Origin: Phycisphaeraceae bacterium
GTDB lineage: Bacteria > Planctomycetota > Phycisphaerae > Phycisphaerales > Zrk34
Reading direction: 5' to 3'
DNA: 64,000 bases
Assembly (NCBI GenBank): GCA_028282805.1
Contig: JANQHD010000023.1
Location: 124,001-188,000 of the forward strand
Shown here: piece by piece, positions 25,782-35,439 of the stretch
How the letters are laid out: each line of letters starts with the position of its first letter
Numbering within the stretch: the stretch's first letter is position 1
Notes under the pieces: generated by a model
The model's database searches: none
The model's input: the letters and a program-made list of their open reading frames with translations, nothing else
Told to the model about the DNA's origin: nothing
Made by a program: the position numbers and the translations under genes

Positions 25782-28514
25782 TTAGCCGCGACCCGCAGGG
25801 GAGCGCTTCCGCTTTGCGACCATCAGTGCGCCGAGCGCGAGCAACGGCAGCGCGCCCGGCTCGGGCACGCTCGCGGGGGTGGCGGCGATTGATTGGCCGA
25901 AGCGCAAACCGACCGCGTCGAGGTCGGCCAACGTCACTTGACCGTCGTAGTTGAAGTCGCCCTGCTGCCACGTCGCGCCGAGCGTGCCGAAGTGCGTGCC
26001 CACCGCGTCGAGGTCGGCCAGCGTGACCGCGCCGTCGGCGTTGGCGTCGCCCTTGAGCGTGGCGAACAGCCGTACGCGGTCGGGCAGCGTGTCGGCGTCG
26101 GCGCCGTCCTCGTACAGCACGGCCAGCGCGTGGTCGGCGTCGATCTCGGCGCCGGTGACGGCCGCGTGGTCGAACGTGCCGACGATCGTCGCAGATTCGA
26201 GCACGACGAAGCCGTCGCCGGGCAGCACGGCAAGCTCCTGATCGATCTCGAGCCCCCCGCCAAGCGACGCGGTATTAGTCACCAATAACCGATCGTGTGA
26301 CTCGGTGGTGGCGAGGTCGATCCGAAGCACGGAACCGAGCTGCAGCGTGAGGTTGGTTACGTTTAACGTGTCTGCGCGGTAGGTCATCTCGCCGCCGGTC
26401 AGGGCCACGCCCGGGTTAGCGAAGAGCTGCCCGACCTCTGTCGCCGTGAGTGCGGTGTCGTAAATCTGCGCGTCGTCGATGTACCCTACGAAGTTTCGGC
26501 CGCTGTAGCCGAGGAGGCTGTTGCCAAAAGTCATTTCCCGACCGACGGGCGTGTTGGGCAAGCCGCCGGGCAGGCTGCTGTCGGGGTCCATGACCTGCAA
26601 GACGCCGTCGAGATAGAGATCAATATCGCGGGTCGTGTCGCCATCATCCATCACGAGCGCGACGTGGTGCCATAGCCCGTCTAACGTGGTGCCGGTTTCC
26701 CACCGCGCAAAACTGCCCCCGATTTCCAGGCGCAGCTTGTGCCCGATGGTCTTGTCGAACCGCAGGTCGAACCGCTCGCTGTTATCGTTTTCACCGAAGC
26801 TGAACAGCGTGGGGGCGCCGTCGGTGTTGGCCGCCAGGTATCCTTTGAACCACAGGCTGATGGTTCGCGCATCGTCGCCACCGGGCCCGCCATAGTTGTG
26901 GCTCGAGACCTCGCCTTGATCGTTGGCTTGTGCGTCGGCGAAGTGCAGCGAGCCCGCGCCGGCGACTTTGTGGACCACGTCCATGGTCGCCGCGTTGCGT
27001 CTACGGAGGCTGAGCTGATTGTTCGCCAGGTCATTGGTGGAGTAATCAAACGGGAAGTGGTTGACCAGTTGCGGGCCGGCGCCCCAGATGTCCGCGTCAC
27101 CGACCTGAACCACCGCACCGGCTTGAGCCACCAGGCTGCCCGTCACGCGTTCGACGCCCACAAAAGTTACGCCGTCGGGAACCGTCAAGCCGTCCAATAC
27201 CTCGACCGCGCGCAGCACGCCCCCCATCAAGTTGATGGCTCCGTCTTCGTGATCGAGCCGGTCGATCAACATCGTCCCCCCGGGCATCAAGTCCACCACC
27301 CCACCGGGATGCAGCGTGAGTCGGCCCTCCAGCGTGTTGTAAGTGCTTCCGGCGCCGACAACCAAGCGGTCGTGAATGTTCAGGCCGCCGACGAGCTGCG
27401 AACCCTGTCCCGCGACCGTCGCCGTCGCCTGGTACGTGTGGCCGGTGCTGTGTCCGACGGAGCCGCCGACCGTCGCGAGCTTACCGCCGTCGAGCACCCG
27501 GATTTCCGACACGCCCATGAAAGCGGTCCCCAACCCCTCCTCGCTTAGCAGCATTGAACCCGCGCCTGTGATGATCAGCTCGGAGCGACCCGTGGTTGTC
27601 TGCGGGGTATCCATCTCGACGCCGCTGCTGGGCGCAAAGACGGGTACTTCATAACCGCTGACGTCGACACTTTCGCAAAACACCTGGCCGCCGTTCTCGA
27701 CCGTCGCCGTCGCCACGCCCTCAAGCCCCAGCTCCAGCCGCCTTGTCCGCACGATCGTACCCGTGTCCATGACGTTCAACGCCGCGGTGCTGCCGGCGCT
27801 TTGTGCCAGTTTAAGATCAAACAGCTTGGTGGTCCCGCCCTGCTGGGCATTGATGACGACGTCATTCAACTCGATGGGGTGATAACGACCTTGCAGGTGG
27901 CCGCCGTTGAGCTCGATCGTGTGATTCGCAGACGCAAAGGGGCCGGCGTTGTCCACGTCGAGCGTGCCTCCCGCGGGCAAGATAACCCGGTCGAATCCGC
28001 TCAGCTGTGACCCCGAGTAAAGTTGAAGCTTGCCTTGTAAGACGCTCAGGTCACCGGTGGCCTGCACCGCCCCACGCATCGTCACGGTGCCCTCACCAGA
28101 CTTGACCAAACCATCGCTGCTCAGAACATCAACCCAAATTGTGTGTGTCGTTTCATGTGCAAACAGTTCGGCCGAGGAGACGAGGGTAAGGCTCGAGTCC
28201 ATGCCGGTCGGTAACAAGTCAACCGTTCGGTCGCTTTCGAATCGAACCTGCTGCACGACGACCGCGGCATCAACGTCGACCCGCACCGGCACGATCAGGT
28301 TGTAAGGAAAGGTCGCCGTCGCTAATGGGCCGTTCGGCACGTCCGGATTCGTATCCCAGTTCACCGAGGTCGTCCAATCACCGTCGCCTTGCGTTTCCCA
28401 CCTGGCCGAGACATCCGCGGCCCAGGCGGTTGGGTTCGAACTCCACATCACCAATGTCGCTGCACACAACGCAGCGATACCTCGCAAAGTCGCCTCTCGC
28501 GAATGATCCGTCAC
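25782..28514 (-). CDS. Secreted PEP-CTERM protein with LamG-like and dockerin-like domains
   Basis: A 910-aa extracellular protein. A signal peptide (GIAALCAATLVMWSSNPTAWA) is followed by a long beta-rich region with autotransporter-like strand repeats (GKLQLYSGSQL, GGTLDVDNAG). A LamG/concanavalin-like domain spans about residues 490-690 (ISLWFKGYLA, WHHVALVMDD, DLYLDGVLQ). Two calcium-binding dockerin-type repeats follow (GDANADGAVTLADLDAVGTH and GDFNYDGQVTLADLDAVGLR), then the sorting signal VPEPGALPLLALGALMV and a basic tail KRKR. PEP-CTERM proteins are processed by an exosortase, not seen here. Start is GTG 28514 with GGAGG 9-10 nt upstream. The ligand is unknown. Confidence 0.85.
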   Translation of the reverse strand: MTDHSREATLRGIAALCAATLVMWSSNPTAWAADVSARWETQGDGDWTTSVNWDTNPDVPNGPLATATFPYNLIVPVRVDVDAAVVVQQVRFESDRTVDLLPTGMDSSLTLVSSAELFAHETTHTIWVDVLSSDGLVKSGEGTVTMRGAVQATGDLSVLQGKLQLYSGSQLSGFDRVILPAGGTLDVDNAGPFASANHTIELNGGHLQGRYHPIELNDVVINAQQGGTTKLFDLKLAQSAGSTAALNVMDTGTIVRTRRLELGLEGVATATVENGGQVFCESVDVSGYEVPVFAPSSGVEMDTPQTTTGRSELIITGAGSMLLSEEGLGTAFMGVSEIRVLDGGKLATVGGSVGHSTGHTYQATATVAGQGSQLVGGLNIHDRLVVGAGSTYNTLEGRLTLHPGGVVDLMPGGTMLIDRLDHEDGAINLMGGVLRAVEVLDGLTVPDGVTFVGVERVTGSLVAQAGAVVQVGDADIWGAGPQLVNHFPFDYSTNDLANNQLSLRRRNAATMDVVHKVAGAGSLHFADAQANDQGEVSSHNYGGPGGDDARTISLWFKGYLAANTDGAPTLFSFGENDNSERFDLRFDKTIGHKLRLEIGGSFARWETGTTLDGLWHHVALVMDDGDTTRDIDLYLDGVLQVMDPDSSLPGGLPNTPVGREMTFGNSLLGYSGRNFVGYIDDAQIYDTALTATEVGQLFANPGVALTGGEMTYRADTLNVTNLTLQLGSVLRIDLATTESHDRLLVTNTASLGGGLEIDQELAVLPGDGFVVLESATIVGTFDHAAVTGAEIDADHALAVLYEDGADADTLPDRVRLFATLKGDANADGAVTLADLDAVGTHFGTLGATWQQGDFNYDGQVTLADLDAVGLRFGQSIAATPASVPEPGALPLLALGALMVAKRKRSPAGRG

Positions 28515-28628
28515 AGCACGATCCCTCCGGTTCGATCAGGGTGGGGCCCCAGTCTCGTTAGTATAAACCATGACCGCTACCGGGACCATAGATAAATCCG
28601 GAGTCAACTTGAAATCTGGAACTTGGAA

Positions 28629-29855
28629 CTAACTACTCCGCCGCACGATTGTCATTGCGCCGAGGGCCAACAAACTCAGCGCGCCCGGCTCGGGCACGTT
28701 CGACGGAGTGGCGTTGGACTGGCCGAAGTTGGCGCCGATGAAGTCGAGGTCGACCAGGCCGATCAGGCCGTCGCCGGAAAAGTCGCCGTGGGCCCAGCCG
28801 CCCGACAGGCCGAAGTGCGTGCCCAGCGCGTCGAGGTCGGCCAGCGAGACCGTTTTGTCGAGGTTGGCGTCGCCGAAGAACGTGTGCGCGATCGACGCGT
28901 CGGTGACCCAGAATGCCGCGTCGTCGTCGTTGACCAGGCCGTCGAAGGTCTGCTCGTAATACGGGTCGTGCGTGCCGGCGTTGCGTTCGGCGAACAGGGC
29001 GTCGATGTCGTCGGCGTCGGGTGCGCCATCGTTGTCGTAGTCGCCCGGCGGGCCGTAGTTGAATACCGCGCCCGCGATGTCGTCGGCGTGCAGCTGCCGG
29101 TTGAGGCTCTCGCAACAGAACGGCGCGCCGGGTGTGACGAAGTCGCCGACGTACATCACGCGCTGGTCGGGGTCTTCGCCGTCCCAGTCCGGGTGGCCGA
29201 GGCCGATCGCGGCGTGGCCGAGCTCGTGAAGGAACAAACCTTCCATGTCGTTGCCGAGCACGAAGTTCACGGGCGTGACGTCTTCGGTGCCCGGCGCGAT
29301 CTGCAGGGCCTTGTCGATGTTGAAGATGATGTCGCCCTCGAGCGTGCCGCCGTTGGGCGGGGGGATGAAGCCCACGGCGAACCCGTCGTTGAACGAGTGC
29401 GCCGGGTCGGCCGTGAACGCCCCGATGCGGATCATCGGTTCGTTCGCGCCGGGGTCGTTGATCGGCAGACCGGTGTCCGGCAGCGGGCCGACGAAAGAGA
29501 TGTTCGCCACCTTGGACCAGGTATCGAACGCGTTTTGGATCGCCTGGTCGAACGCGCCGGCGCCGTACGTGCCGTCGACGGTGGCGCGCAGCGCGGGGAT
29601 GTCGCTCGTGCCGAGGATGCCCGAACCCTCTTCGGCCAGGTTGATCTTGAAATCTGCGCCGGCCACCGTGTCGTTGGTCATGAAGCCCCACGTGATCACC
29701 GCGCCCGTGCCGCGCAGCGGGTCGCCCCACTTCCAGCCCTCCATGTTCGGCCCGGCCCACAACTCGTTGTAACTGAGAAACCCCGAGGCGTTCGACGTGA
29801 CCAACGCCACGCACACCACCCCCACCACGCAAGCCGTGCGGCTCAAGCCAAGCAT
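28629..29855 (-). CDS. Secreted metzincin-type metalloprotease with dockerin repeats and PEP-CTERM signal
   Basis: A 408-aa secreted protein. A signal peptide (VVGVVCVALVTSNASG) precedes a matrixin-like domain with the zinc-binding signature HELGHAAIGLGH at residues 210-221 (HExxHxxGxxH) and a plausible Met-turn (RVMYVGD). The C-terminal part carries two dockerin-like calcium loops (GDANLDKTVSLADLDALGTH and GDFSGDGLIGLVDLDFIGAN) and the PEP-CTERM signal VPEPGALSLLALGAMTIV with a short basic end. It probably cleaves proteins at the cell surface or in the extracellular matrix. It is upstream of the 910-aa PEP-CTERM gene on the same strand but separated by 114 bp. Confidence 0.85.
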   Translation of the reverse strand: MLGLSRTACVVGVVCVALVTSNASGFLSYNELWAGPNMEGWKWGDPLRGTGAVITWGFMTNDTVAGADFKINLAEEGSGILGTSDIPALRATVDGTYGAGAFDQAIQNAFDTWSKVANISFVGPLPDTGLPINDPGANEPMIRIGAFTADPAHSFNDGFAVGFIPPPNGGTLEGDIIFNIDKALQIAPGTEDVTPVNFVLGNDMEGLFLHELGHAAIGLGHPDWDGEDPDQRVMYVGDFVTPGAPFCCESLNRQLHADDIAGAVFNYGPPGDYDNDGAPDADDIDALFAERNAGTHDPYYEQTFDGLVNDDDAAFWVTDASIAHTFFGDANLDKTVSLADLDALGTHFGLSGGWAHGDFSGDGLIGLVDLDFIGANFGQSNATPSNVPEPGALSLLALGAMTIVRRSS

Positions 29856-29995
29856 CTTCTTTTACTCCCGTCGCGATCGCGACACCCGATACAAAAACAA
29901 TACACCCCCGGAGGCGCCAAGCCAATGTTTTCTTGCGAAACACGCCGTAAGAAAACCCGGCCCTGCGGGCCTGCGCTAAACGGGATGGGTTTGGT

Positions 29996-30835
29996 TCATT
30001 CCGACACGACCTCGGTCGCGGCTGAACCTTCCGCCGGTTCACCCACGGGGGCCGGGGGTGGGGGCGTGGGCGCGGGGCGGTCGGGGCTGACCTTGGCGAT
30101 CTGCACGCTGGCGATGTCGCGGACGTCGGTGACGGGCACCTTGACCTCGAAGGTGTGCAGTTCGCCGGGGCCGAGCAGCGGGGTCTGGTAGCGCCACTGG
30201 CCGACGTGCAGCACCTTGCGGGTGAGCGGGTCGGCGGGACCGCCGATGTTGATCTCGAAGGTGTAGCGCCACGACGCGAGCGACTGGTTGAGCAGCGTGC
30301 CGCGCACCATGACGTTGCGTCGGTCGACGTTGCCGACGCGCTCGGCGGCGACGAGCACGTCGCGCCCGGCACGCACGTAGACGGTCGGCTCGACGGAGGC
30401 CTTGTCGATCAGGCCGATCATGTACTGCGCCGACCACTTGGGTTTCAGCGCGTCGGTTTTTTCCTTGGCGGCCTTGCCCTGCTCGTCGGCGTCGTGCTGG
30501 GCGTTGCGGACGGTCTGCTGGTGCAGGGCGCGGCGGGCCTTTTCGAGGCGCTGGCGCTCGACGCGCAGCAGGCGGCGTTCCTCGGCGAGCTTGGCGCGCT
30601 CGGCGCGCCACTCGGCCAATTGCTTGTCGATGTTGCCGTCGCGGTGCTGTTTGAGGAACTCGATCAGCTCCTCGCGCTCGGCCTTCATCTCCATGACCGC
30701 GAGCTTGAGCTGCGCCAGCTCGGCGCGCACCTCGGTCAGGGCGTCGGCCTGGCTGACGGGCGGGTCGGGCGCGGCGTGGGCGTGCGCGGCGTGGGCGAGG
30801 CCGAGTGCGAACAGGACGGCGAGGGTGCGTGCCAT
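29996..30835 (-). CDS. Secreted coiled-coil protein of unknown function
   Basis: A 279-aa protein with a signal peptide (LAVLFALGLAHAAHAHA), a long charged coiled coil from about residue 30 to 130 (repeating Glu, Lys and Leu: LAEERRLLRVERQRLEKARR), and a beta-rich C-terminal domain (VNVDRRNVMVRGT and similar; WRYTFEINIGG). A proline-rich tail ends the protein. No enzyme motif is visible. It lies next to another secreted coiled-coil protein on the same strand, with a 46-bp gap, suggesting a shared transcript and related job in the envelope. Confidence 0.6.
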   Translation of the reverse strand: MARTLAVLFALGLAHAAHAHAAPDPPVSQADALTEVRAELAQLKLAVMEMKAEREELIEFLKQHRDGNIDKQLAEWRAERAKLAEERRLLRVERQRLEKARRALHQQTVRNAQHDADEQGKAAKEKTDALKPKWSAQYMIGLIDKASVEPTVYVRAGRDVLVAAERVGNVDRRNVMVRGTLLNQSLASWRYTFEINIGGPADPLTRKVLHVGQWRYQTPLLGPGELHTFEVKVPVTDVRDIASVQIAKVSPDRPAPTPPPPAPVGEPAEGSAATEVVSE

Positions 30836-30881
30836 GGTTTGTTCCCTGTGGGTGTATCGCGCGGCGCAGCGGCGCCGGCGA

Positions 30882-31682
30882 TCAGTGGTGCCGCTTGTGA
30901 CCGCCGAGGTGGATGGCGAAGTTGCCGGTGCGGTAGTGCAGTTTCAGGCCGCTGGAGTAGTGGCCGTGGTGGCGTTTGTGGTAGTAATACTTGGACGGGT
31001 AGTAGCCCTTGTAGTAGATCGTGCGGGGGTAGTAGCGATAGTAGGGGTAGCCGTAAGAGCCGCAACCGCTGTAGCCTCGGTAGTAGCTGTAGCCGTAGTA
31101 CGGCCGGGTGTAGCTGACGGTGGAATACACCACGGGCCCGGTCGTGTACGTGCCGGTGTTGTAGCGCACGTAGTGCCCGCCGGTGTCTTTGTGTTGCACG
31201 GTGGTGTACGTCGAGTAACCGCCGGCGGGGGCGTTGCTGGTGATGATGCGCGTGTTGCTCGGCGGGGCGTCGGCGGTGTGGCGGTAGTCGAACGGCGACG
31301 CGCTGTTGACGGTCGTGGCGGTGGCGTACGCGTTTGTCGTGTCGCGGCGGCTGCGGTCGAGCAACACGTCGAGCTGGTGTTCGATGCGGTCCTGTTGCAC
31401 GCGCAGGCGTTCGAGTTGCGCATCGGTTTGCTCGTCGACCGCGACGGTGTGTTCCGTGTCGGCGGGGGCGACGGGTTCGGCTGGTTTGACGGGCTCGACC
31501 GCTTGTTGCGCCTTGATTTGCTCGACCTGCGCCAGCGCTTGGTTCAGCTCGGCCTTGAGCTTGGCGAGCTCGGCGCGCATCTCGGCGAGTTCTTGTTGGG
31601 TGTCGGTTTGCTGCGCGGGCGCCGCGGCGGCGGCGAGCGCGATCACCACGAAGTGGGCGAGCATGATTCGGAGCGTCGTCAT
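30882..31682 (-). CDS. Secreted protein with short coiled coil and Tyr/His-rich tail
   Basis: A 266-aa protein. The signal peptide (LAHFVVIALAAAAAPAQ) is followed by a coiled coil (ELAEMRAELAKLKAELNQAL) and, after a linker, an unusual region of about 80 residues rich in tyrosine, glycine and histidine (YYGYSYYRGYSGCGSYGYPY, then YYHKRHHGHYSS). Such compositions occur in surface, adhesive or metal-binding proteins. ATG 31682 is used. It is transcribed just before the other secreted coiled-coil gene. The function is unknown. Confidence 0.55.
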   Translation of the reverse strand: MTTLRIMLAHFVVIALAAAAAPAQQTDTQQELAEMRAELAKLKAELNQALAQVEQIKAQQAVEPVKPAEPVAPADTEHTVAVDEQTDAQLERLRVQQDRIEHQLDVLLDRSRRDTTNAYATATTVNSASPFDYRHTADAPPSNTRIITSNAPAGGYSTYTTVQHKDTGGHYVRYNTGTYTTGPVVYSTVSYTRPYYGYSYYRGYSGCGSYGYPYYRYYPRTIYYKGYYPSKYYYHKRHHGHYSSGLKLHYRTGNFAIHLGGHKRHH

Positions 31683-31819
31683 GGCGCGTCTCCTGCGAGC
31701 TTGAACGGTACGCATAAGTATAGACGCACGTTGTGGCGTTGATCTTTGAAACGCAAAAACGCTGCAAAATCAGCGTCAGGCGGCGGAACGCGCGTGTTTG
31801 AATCGCGGTTGCCGTCGCG

Positions 31820-34360
31820 TCAACGACGATCGGGCCAATGGCGGTGTGAGCGGATCGTGCCATCGTCAGCGACGTGCACGCTGACCATGCCGTGCCAGGT
31901 GGTCACGTGGCGTTCGATGCCTTCGAGGTGCGCCGCCCATTTGTCGTGCCGCAGGCGTTGCGGGCCCGACGACTGCAACACCACCGTGGGCCCGACGCGC
32001 CGAAGCCACGCGACGGCGCCCGGTGGGAACGAGCCGTGGTGCGGCAGGTCGGTGACGTCGGCGTCGAGCGGCACGCCAGTCTCGATCATCTGCGCCATGG
32101 CGATCTGTTGCACGTCGCCGCACATGAGCAGCCGACGGCCGGCGACCTCGAAGGCGAGCACGATCGAGCCGTCGTTGTTGTGCTTGAACGCGGCGTCGCG
32201 CGGCGGCCAGATCGCCTCGACCCGCACGCCGCCGAGCGCGTCGCGCCAACCCGCGGCCGCCGTTTCGATCGGCACGCCCAACTCGCCTAGCCCCGACACC
32301 AGGTGCCCGGTCGCGGCGCGCGGTTTGAGCTGCGCCTCGGCGATCAGGTCGCCGTTGGTGACCACGCGGCCGACGGGTATGTGTTCCGCTAAGTCGAGCG
32401 AGCCGCTGTAATGGTCGAAGTCGGGGTGCGAGATGACGAGCGTGTCGATGCGCGTCACGCCCAGCGAGCGCAGCGCCGGCACGATGGTGTACCGGCCGAT
32501 CTGCCCGTAGCTGCTCGAGCCGCAGTCGAACAGCCAGGTTTCGCCCTCGCTTTGCAGCACGAAACACGACCCGTTGCCCACCGCCAGCATGTGCACCGAC
32601 AACGCGGGCGGCTGGTGCCAGGGCATGACCACCACTAAGCGCGGCCAATACAACCAGCCGACACACAACACCACGCACAACACCAACGACAGCTTGCGCT
32701 TCGCAAACCAACCGCCCAGCGCTGCGCACACCACCGCCAACACGCCGCACGCCCACCACTGCGACACGCGCGGCACCTCGAACGCCACCCCCGGCAGGTG
32801 GCCCGCCGTTTCAACCAAACCGATGCACCAGCGCGACAGCGCCAGCAACGGCCCGCCCAGCGCCTCGCCCACCGGCGGCGCGAGCATCGTCAACACCACC
32901 TTCGCGAAACCCAACCACAGCACCACCGCCGCCAGCGGGAACACCGCCACCGTCAGCAGCACCGCCAGCGGGCTGACCAGGCCGAAGTGGTACGCCACGA
33001 TCGGCATCGCCGTCAGCCACGCCACGAAGCTCACCGCAAAGTAGTCGGCGATAAAGTGCCGCACCGACATGCCCCACGTGTGATGATCGCGAAACGCGTC
33101 GCGCGGGCAGAGCAGCCGGCTGATGCGACCCGAGTACAACAACAACGCCGCGACGATGCCGAAGCTCAGCTGAAAACCCGCCTCGAACAGCGAGCCGGGC
33201 GAGGCAACCAACAATATCAAACCAATCAACGCCAGCAGCGACCGCGCGCTGATCCGCCGGCTGCCCGCCAACCCCGCGCAGAACACCAACGCCATGAACC
33301 CCGCACGCACGATCGGCACACGCCACGGCACCACCGCCAAGTATGCCGCCACCGCCAACGCCGCGGCGAGCACCGCCCAACGCGGCCGACCGCTCACGCC
33401 CTGCACCAACAGCCACACGCCCCCCGCCAACAACCCCACGTGCAACCCGCTGATCGCCAACAAGTGCGCCAAGCCCGTGCGGCGAAACGCCTCGTACGCA
33501 TCGTTCAACTCGTCGCTGCGCCGGCCCAGCACCATCGCTTCCAGCAACGCCACCGCCTCGGCGTCGCGCACCGTTCGTCGCTCGGCTTCCGCGGCAGCGG
33601 TGCCATCGGTTTCAACGCCACCATCGGCCACGGCGCCCGCGCGCAGCGCAGCGACGGCGCGGTCCGACCACATGCTTTTTGTTTCGTGCCACGACGCCCA
33701 ACGCCCCGCGCCCGCTTCGATCAACCGCCAGTGGTTGCGGTGTTTCATCTGCACCCGGCCGTGCACACCCAACCGTTGCATCGCCCCTTTGAAGTCACGC
33801 TCGCCCGGGTTCGACGGCGGGTTGATCCGGCCTAGCCACCCCTGTAATCGCACGCGGTCGCCGCGCGTCGGCCGCGTATCGACCAGCGGCAGCGTCACCA
33901 AAACCGCGCCGCCCGTCGGCACGTCACCCGCCTCGGTGTGCAGCGTGTCCACGGCGACGATGAACGTCGTGGTCGGCCGATCGAACGCGTGCCGCGCCAA
34001 CCCCTCCGGCTCGTCGGCGCGGATGCGCGGCGTGTTGGCGATCGTGCCCGTCAAGTCGACCAACCGGCGCTCATCGGTCAAGTAATGCGCCACGTCGTCC
34101 GACCGCAAGTCGTGCCGCAAACCCCACCAACCCGCCCCAGCCAACGCGATGGCGATCAGCATCACCGGCCCCGTCACCACCAACGGCCGACGCGCCACGT
34201 GCAACCCAACCGCGGCCAGCGTGCACACCAACGCCCCGGTGACATACACCGCCACCGAACCACCCGCCGAGCCGACGACCAAGCCCACCGCCCACGCCAC
34301 CGCTGCCCACACCATGGGCTCCGGGCGTCTGGTTGGTACCGGCATCGGCTGTTCGATCAT
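31820..34360 (-). CDS. comEC: DNA internalisation competence protein ComEC/Rec2
   Basis: An 846-aa polytopic membrane protein forming the channel that takes up single-stranded DNA in natural transformation. Order of parts: hydrophobic N-terminus, soluble OB-like DUF4131 region (LTGTIANTPRIRADEPEGLA, RVRLQGWLGRINPPSNPGE), the Competence domain with the typical GLAHLLAISGLHVGLLAGG segment, then a metallo-beta-lactamase domain (AVGNGSCFVLQ, ISHPDFDHYSG, DLPHHGS). ATG 34360 with GGGG upstream is preferred over an earlier TTG. Other uptake genes are not in the window. Confidence 0.93.
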   Translation of the reverse strand: MIEQPMPVPTRRPEPMVWAAVAWAVGLVVGSAGGSVAVYVTGALVCTLAAVGLHVARRPLVVTGPVMLIAIALAGAGWWGLRHDLRSDDVAHYLTDERRLVDLTGTIANTPRIRADEPEGLARHAFDRPTTTFIVAVDTLHTEAGDVPTGGAVLVTLPLVDTRPTRGDRVRLQGWLGRINPPSNPGERDFKGAMQRLGVHGRVQMKHRNHWRLIEAGAGRWASWHETKSMWSDRAVAALRAGAVADGGVETDGTAAAEAERRTVRDAEAVALLEAMVLGRRSDELNDAYEAFRRTGLAHLLAISGLHVGLLAGGVWLLVQGVSGRPRWAVLAAALAVAAYLAVVPWRVPIVRAGFMALVFCAGLAGSRRISARSLLALIGLILLVASPGSLFEAGFQLSFGIVAALLLYSGRISRLLCPRDAFRDHHTWGMSVRHFIADYFAVSFVAWLTAMPIVAYHFGLVSPLAVLLTVAVFPLAAVVLWLGFAKVVLTMLAPPVGEALGGPLLALSRWCIGLVETAGHLPGVAFEVPRVSQWWACGVLAVVCAALGGWFAKRKLSLVLCVVLCVGWLYWPRLVVVMPWHQPPALSVHMLAVGNGSCFVLQSEGETWLFDCGSSSYGQIGRYTIVPALRSLGVTRIDTLVISHPDFDHYSGSLDLAEHIPVGRVVTNGDLIAEAQLKPRAATGHLVSGLGELGVPIETAAAGWRDALGGVRVEAIWPPRDAAFKHNNDGSIVLAFEVAGRRLLMCGDVQQIAMAQMIETGVPLDADVTDLPHHGSFPPGAVAWLRRVGPTVVLQSSGPQRLRHDKWAAHLEGIERHVTTWHGMVSVHVADDGTIRSHRHWPDRR

Positions 34361-34719
34361 GCGCAACCCCGAATCGAGTTGCCGGCATCATAAACCCTAA
34401 CCGCCAACCCGTGCGCCACCGACTAGCGCGCAACCAACTCAACCGGTATTCGTCCAATAACGCCACCCCCTTCTCACGCCCGCTCGGGCCTAACAAAAGG
34501 TGCCTAAACAGGTTGTTAATACGTAACTGCCTTGTGGAAAAGGTGTTGAATATTTCCTTGACGGTTGGACTTTGATAGGTTAACATCAACCGAACATTTA
34601 TAGGAGAAAAGTTTCATGCCCGCCTGAGCGGTTGGTCGAAGTCATAGATCGACGAGACGATCGGGCCCACAATATGTGGTGGGCCTCGCGAGATTCACCA
34701 CAGTAGAGAGACACGACCA
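34361..34719. other. Intergenic region upstream of the lexA transcription unit
   Basis: No gene longer than three codons is credible. It contains a promoter-like sequence at 34558-34586, an AGGAG site followed by the minimal frame ATG CCC GCC TGA at 34617-34628, and a GGCCCAC/GTGGGCC hairpin near 34667-34688. Confidence 0.5.
34558..34586 (+). promoter_or_regulatory. Candidate sigma-70 promoter for the lexA unit
   Basis: TTGACG (34558-34563), a 17-nt spacer and TAACAT (34581-34586). It would start transcription about 125 bp before the gene preceding lexA. No clear LexA box of the CGAAC-N4-GTTCG or CTGT-N8-ACAG type was found. Confidence 0.5.
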
Positions 34720-35439
34720 ATGGCATTCCCACTCGTCATGACCGGCCCCGGCGGCAACTACACCACGCGTTATGAAGCCATGGGCAACAAAATGCTGCGG
34801 CGTTCGGGTGCAACCGGCGGCCCCACCGCCACGCCCGAACAGGCCGACAACCCCGACACCGACTCGGGCTACGGCAACGCCGCCGGTTACACGCGACTGC
34901 GCAAGCAGCGCCGCGAGCAGGCCGAGCAACGCGAAAAACAACGGCAGGCCGCGACCCGCCGCGCCCGACAAATGGTCGACCGCCTCGAGCGCGACGACGA
35001 AACCCGCGCCGCTTATCAACCCCAGGCCGCGCTGCAACAGCGCCTCGCCCGCAGCGGCCTGCTCGCCGCCGCCTCGTCGGCGATCGAAGCCTGGCTCGTC
35101 CAGCAGGCCGCGGCCTTGCAATCCGCCCGAACCAACCTGCACGAACTGGCCCGCGTCACGCAACAGCCCGCCGCCGCCCACACGCTGCGCCTCGCCGGCC
35201 ACACGGAGCTGAACGATGAATCTCACACCCAAGCAACAAAAGATCCTCACCCTCATCCGCGACTCGCGGTTGACGCGCGGCTATTCCCCGACGATGCAGG
35301 AATTGGCCGACGAGCTGTCCGTCAGCAAGGTCACGGTCTTCGAGCACGTCGAAGCCCTCATCAAAAAGGGCGCCCTGCAGCGCGACGCGAACAAGGCTCG
35401 CTCTTTGGAGCTGACGGAACACTGTCTGCTACCGGATGA
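34720..35439 (+). CDS. Hypothetical coiled-coil protein overlapping lexA
   Basis: A 239-aa frame beginning MAFPLVMTGPGGNYTTRYEA. Codon third positions are strongly GC up to about 35215, and the part from residue 55 to 110 is a charged helical stretch (RLRKQRREQAEQREKQRQAA), so the first ~165 residues look genuinely coding. The frame then runs 224 bp into lexA in another frame without a stop; this tail is low-complexity and probably not selected as protein. Either the overlap is real and couples the genes, or a frameshift has removed the original stop near 35212. No family is recognised. Confidence 0.55.
   Translation: MAFPLVMTGPGGNYTTRYEAMGNKMLRRSGATGGPTATPEQADNPDTDSGYGNAAGYTRLRKQRREQAEQREKQRQAATRRARQMVDRLERDDETRAAYQPQAALQQRLARSGLLAAASSAIEAWLVQQAAALQSARTNLHELARVTQQPAAAHTLRLAGHTELNDESHTQATKDPHPHPRLAVDARLFPDDAGIGRRAVRQQGHGLRARRSPHQKGRPAARREQGSLFGADGTLSATG

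Noticed and set aside
34617-34628. Three-codon frame ATG CCC GCC TGA behind an AGGAG site
   Set aside because: Too short to judge as a leader peptide; no repeat of a regulatory codon and no clear attenuator follows.
34772-35212. 146-codon frame ending 4 bp before lexA
   Set aside because: Although its stop is neatly placed, the protein is a Pro/Ser/Arg-rich shadow; codon third-position GC favours the frame starting at 34720.
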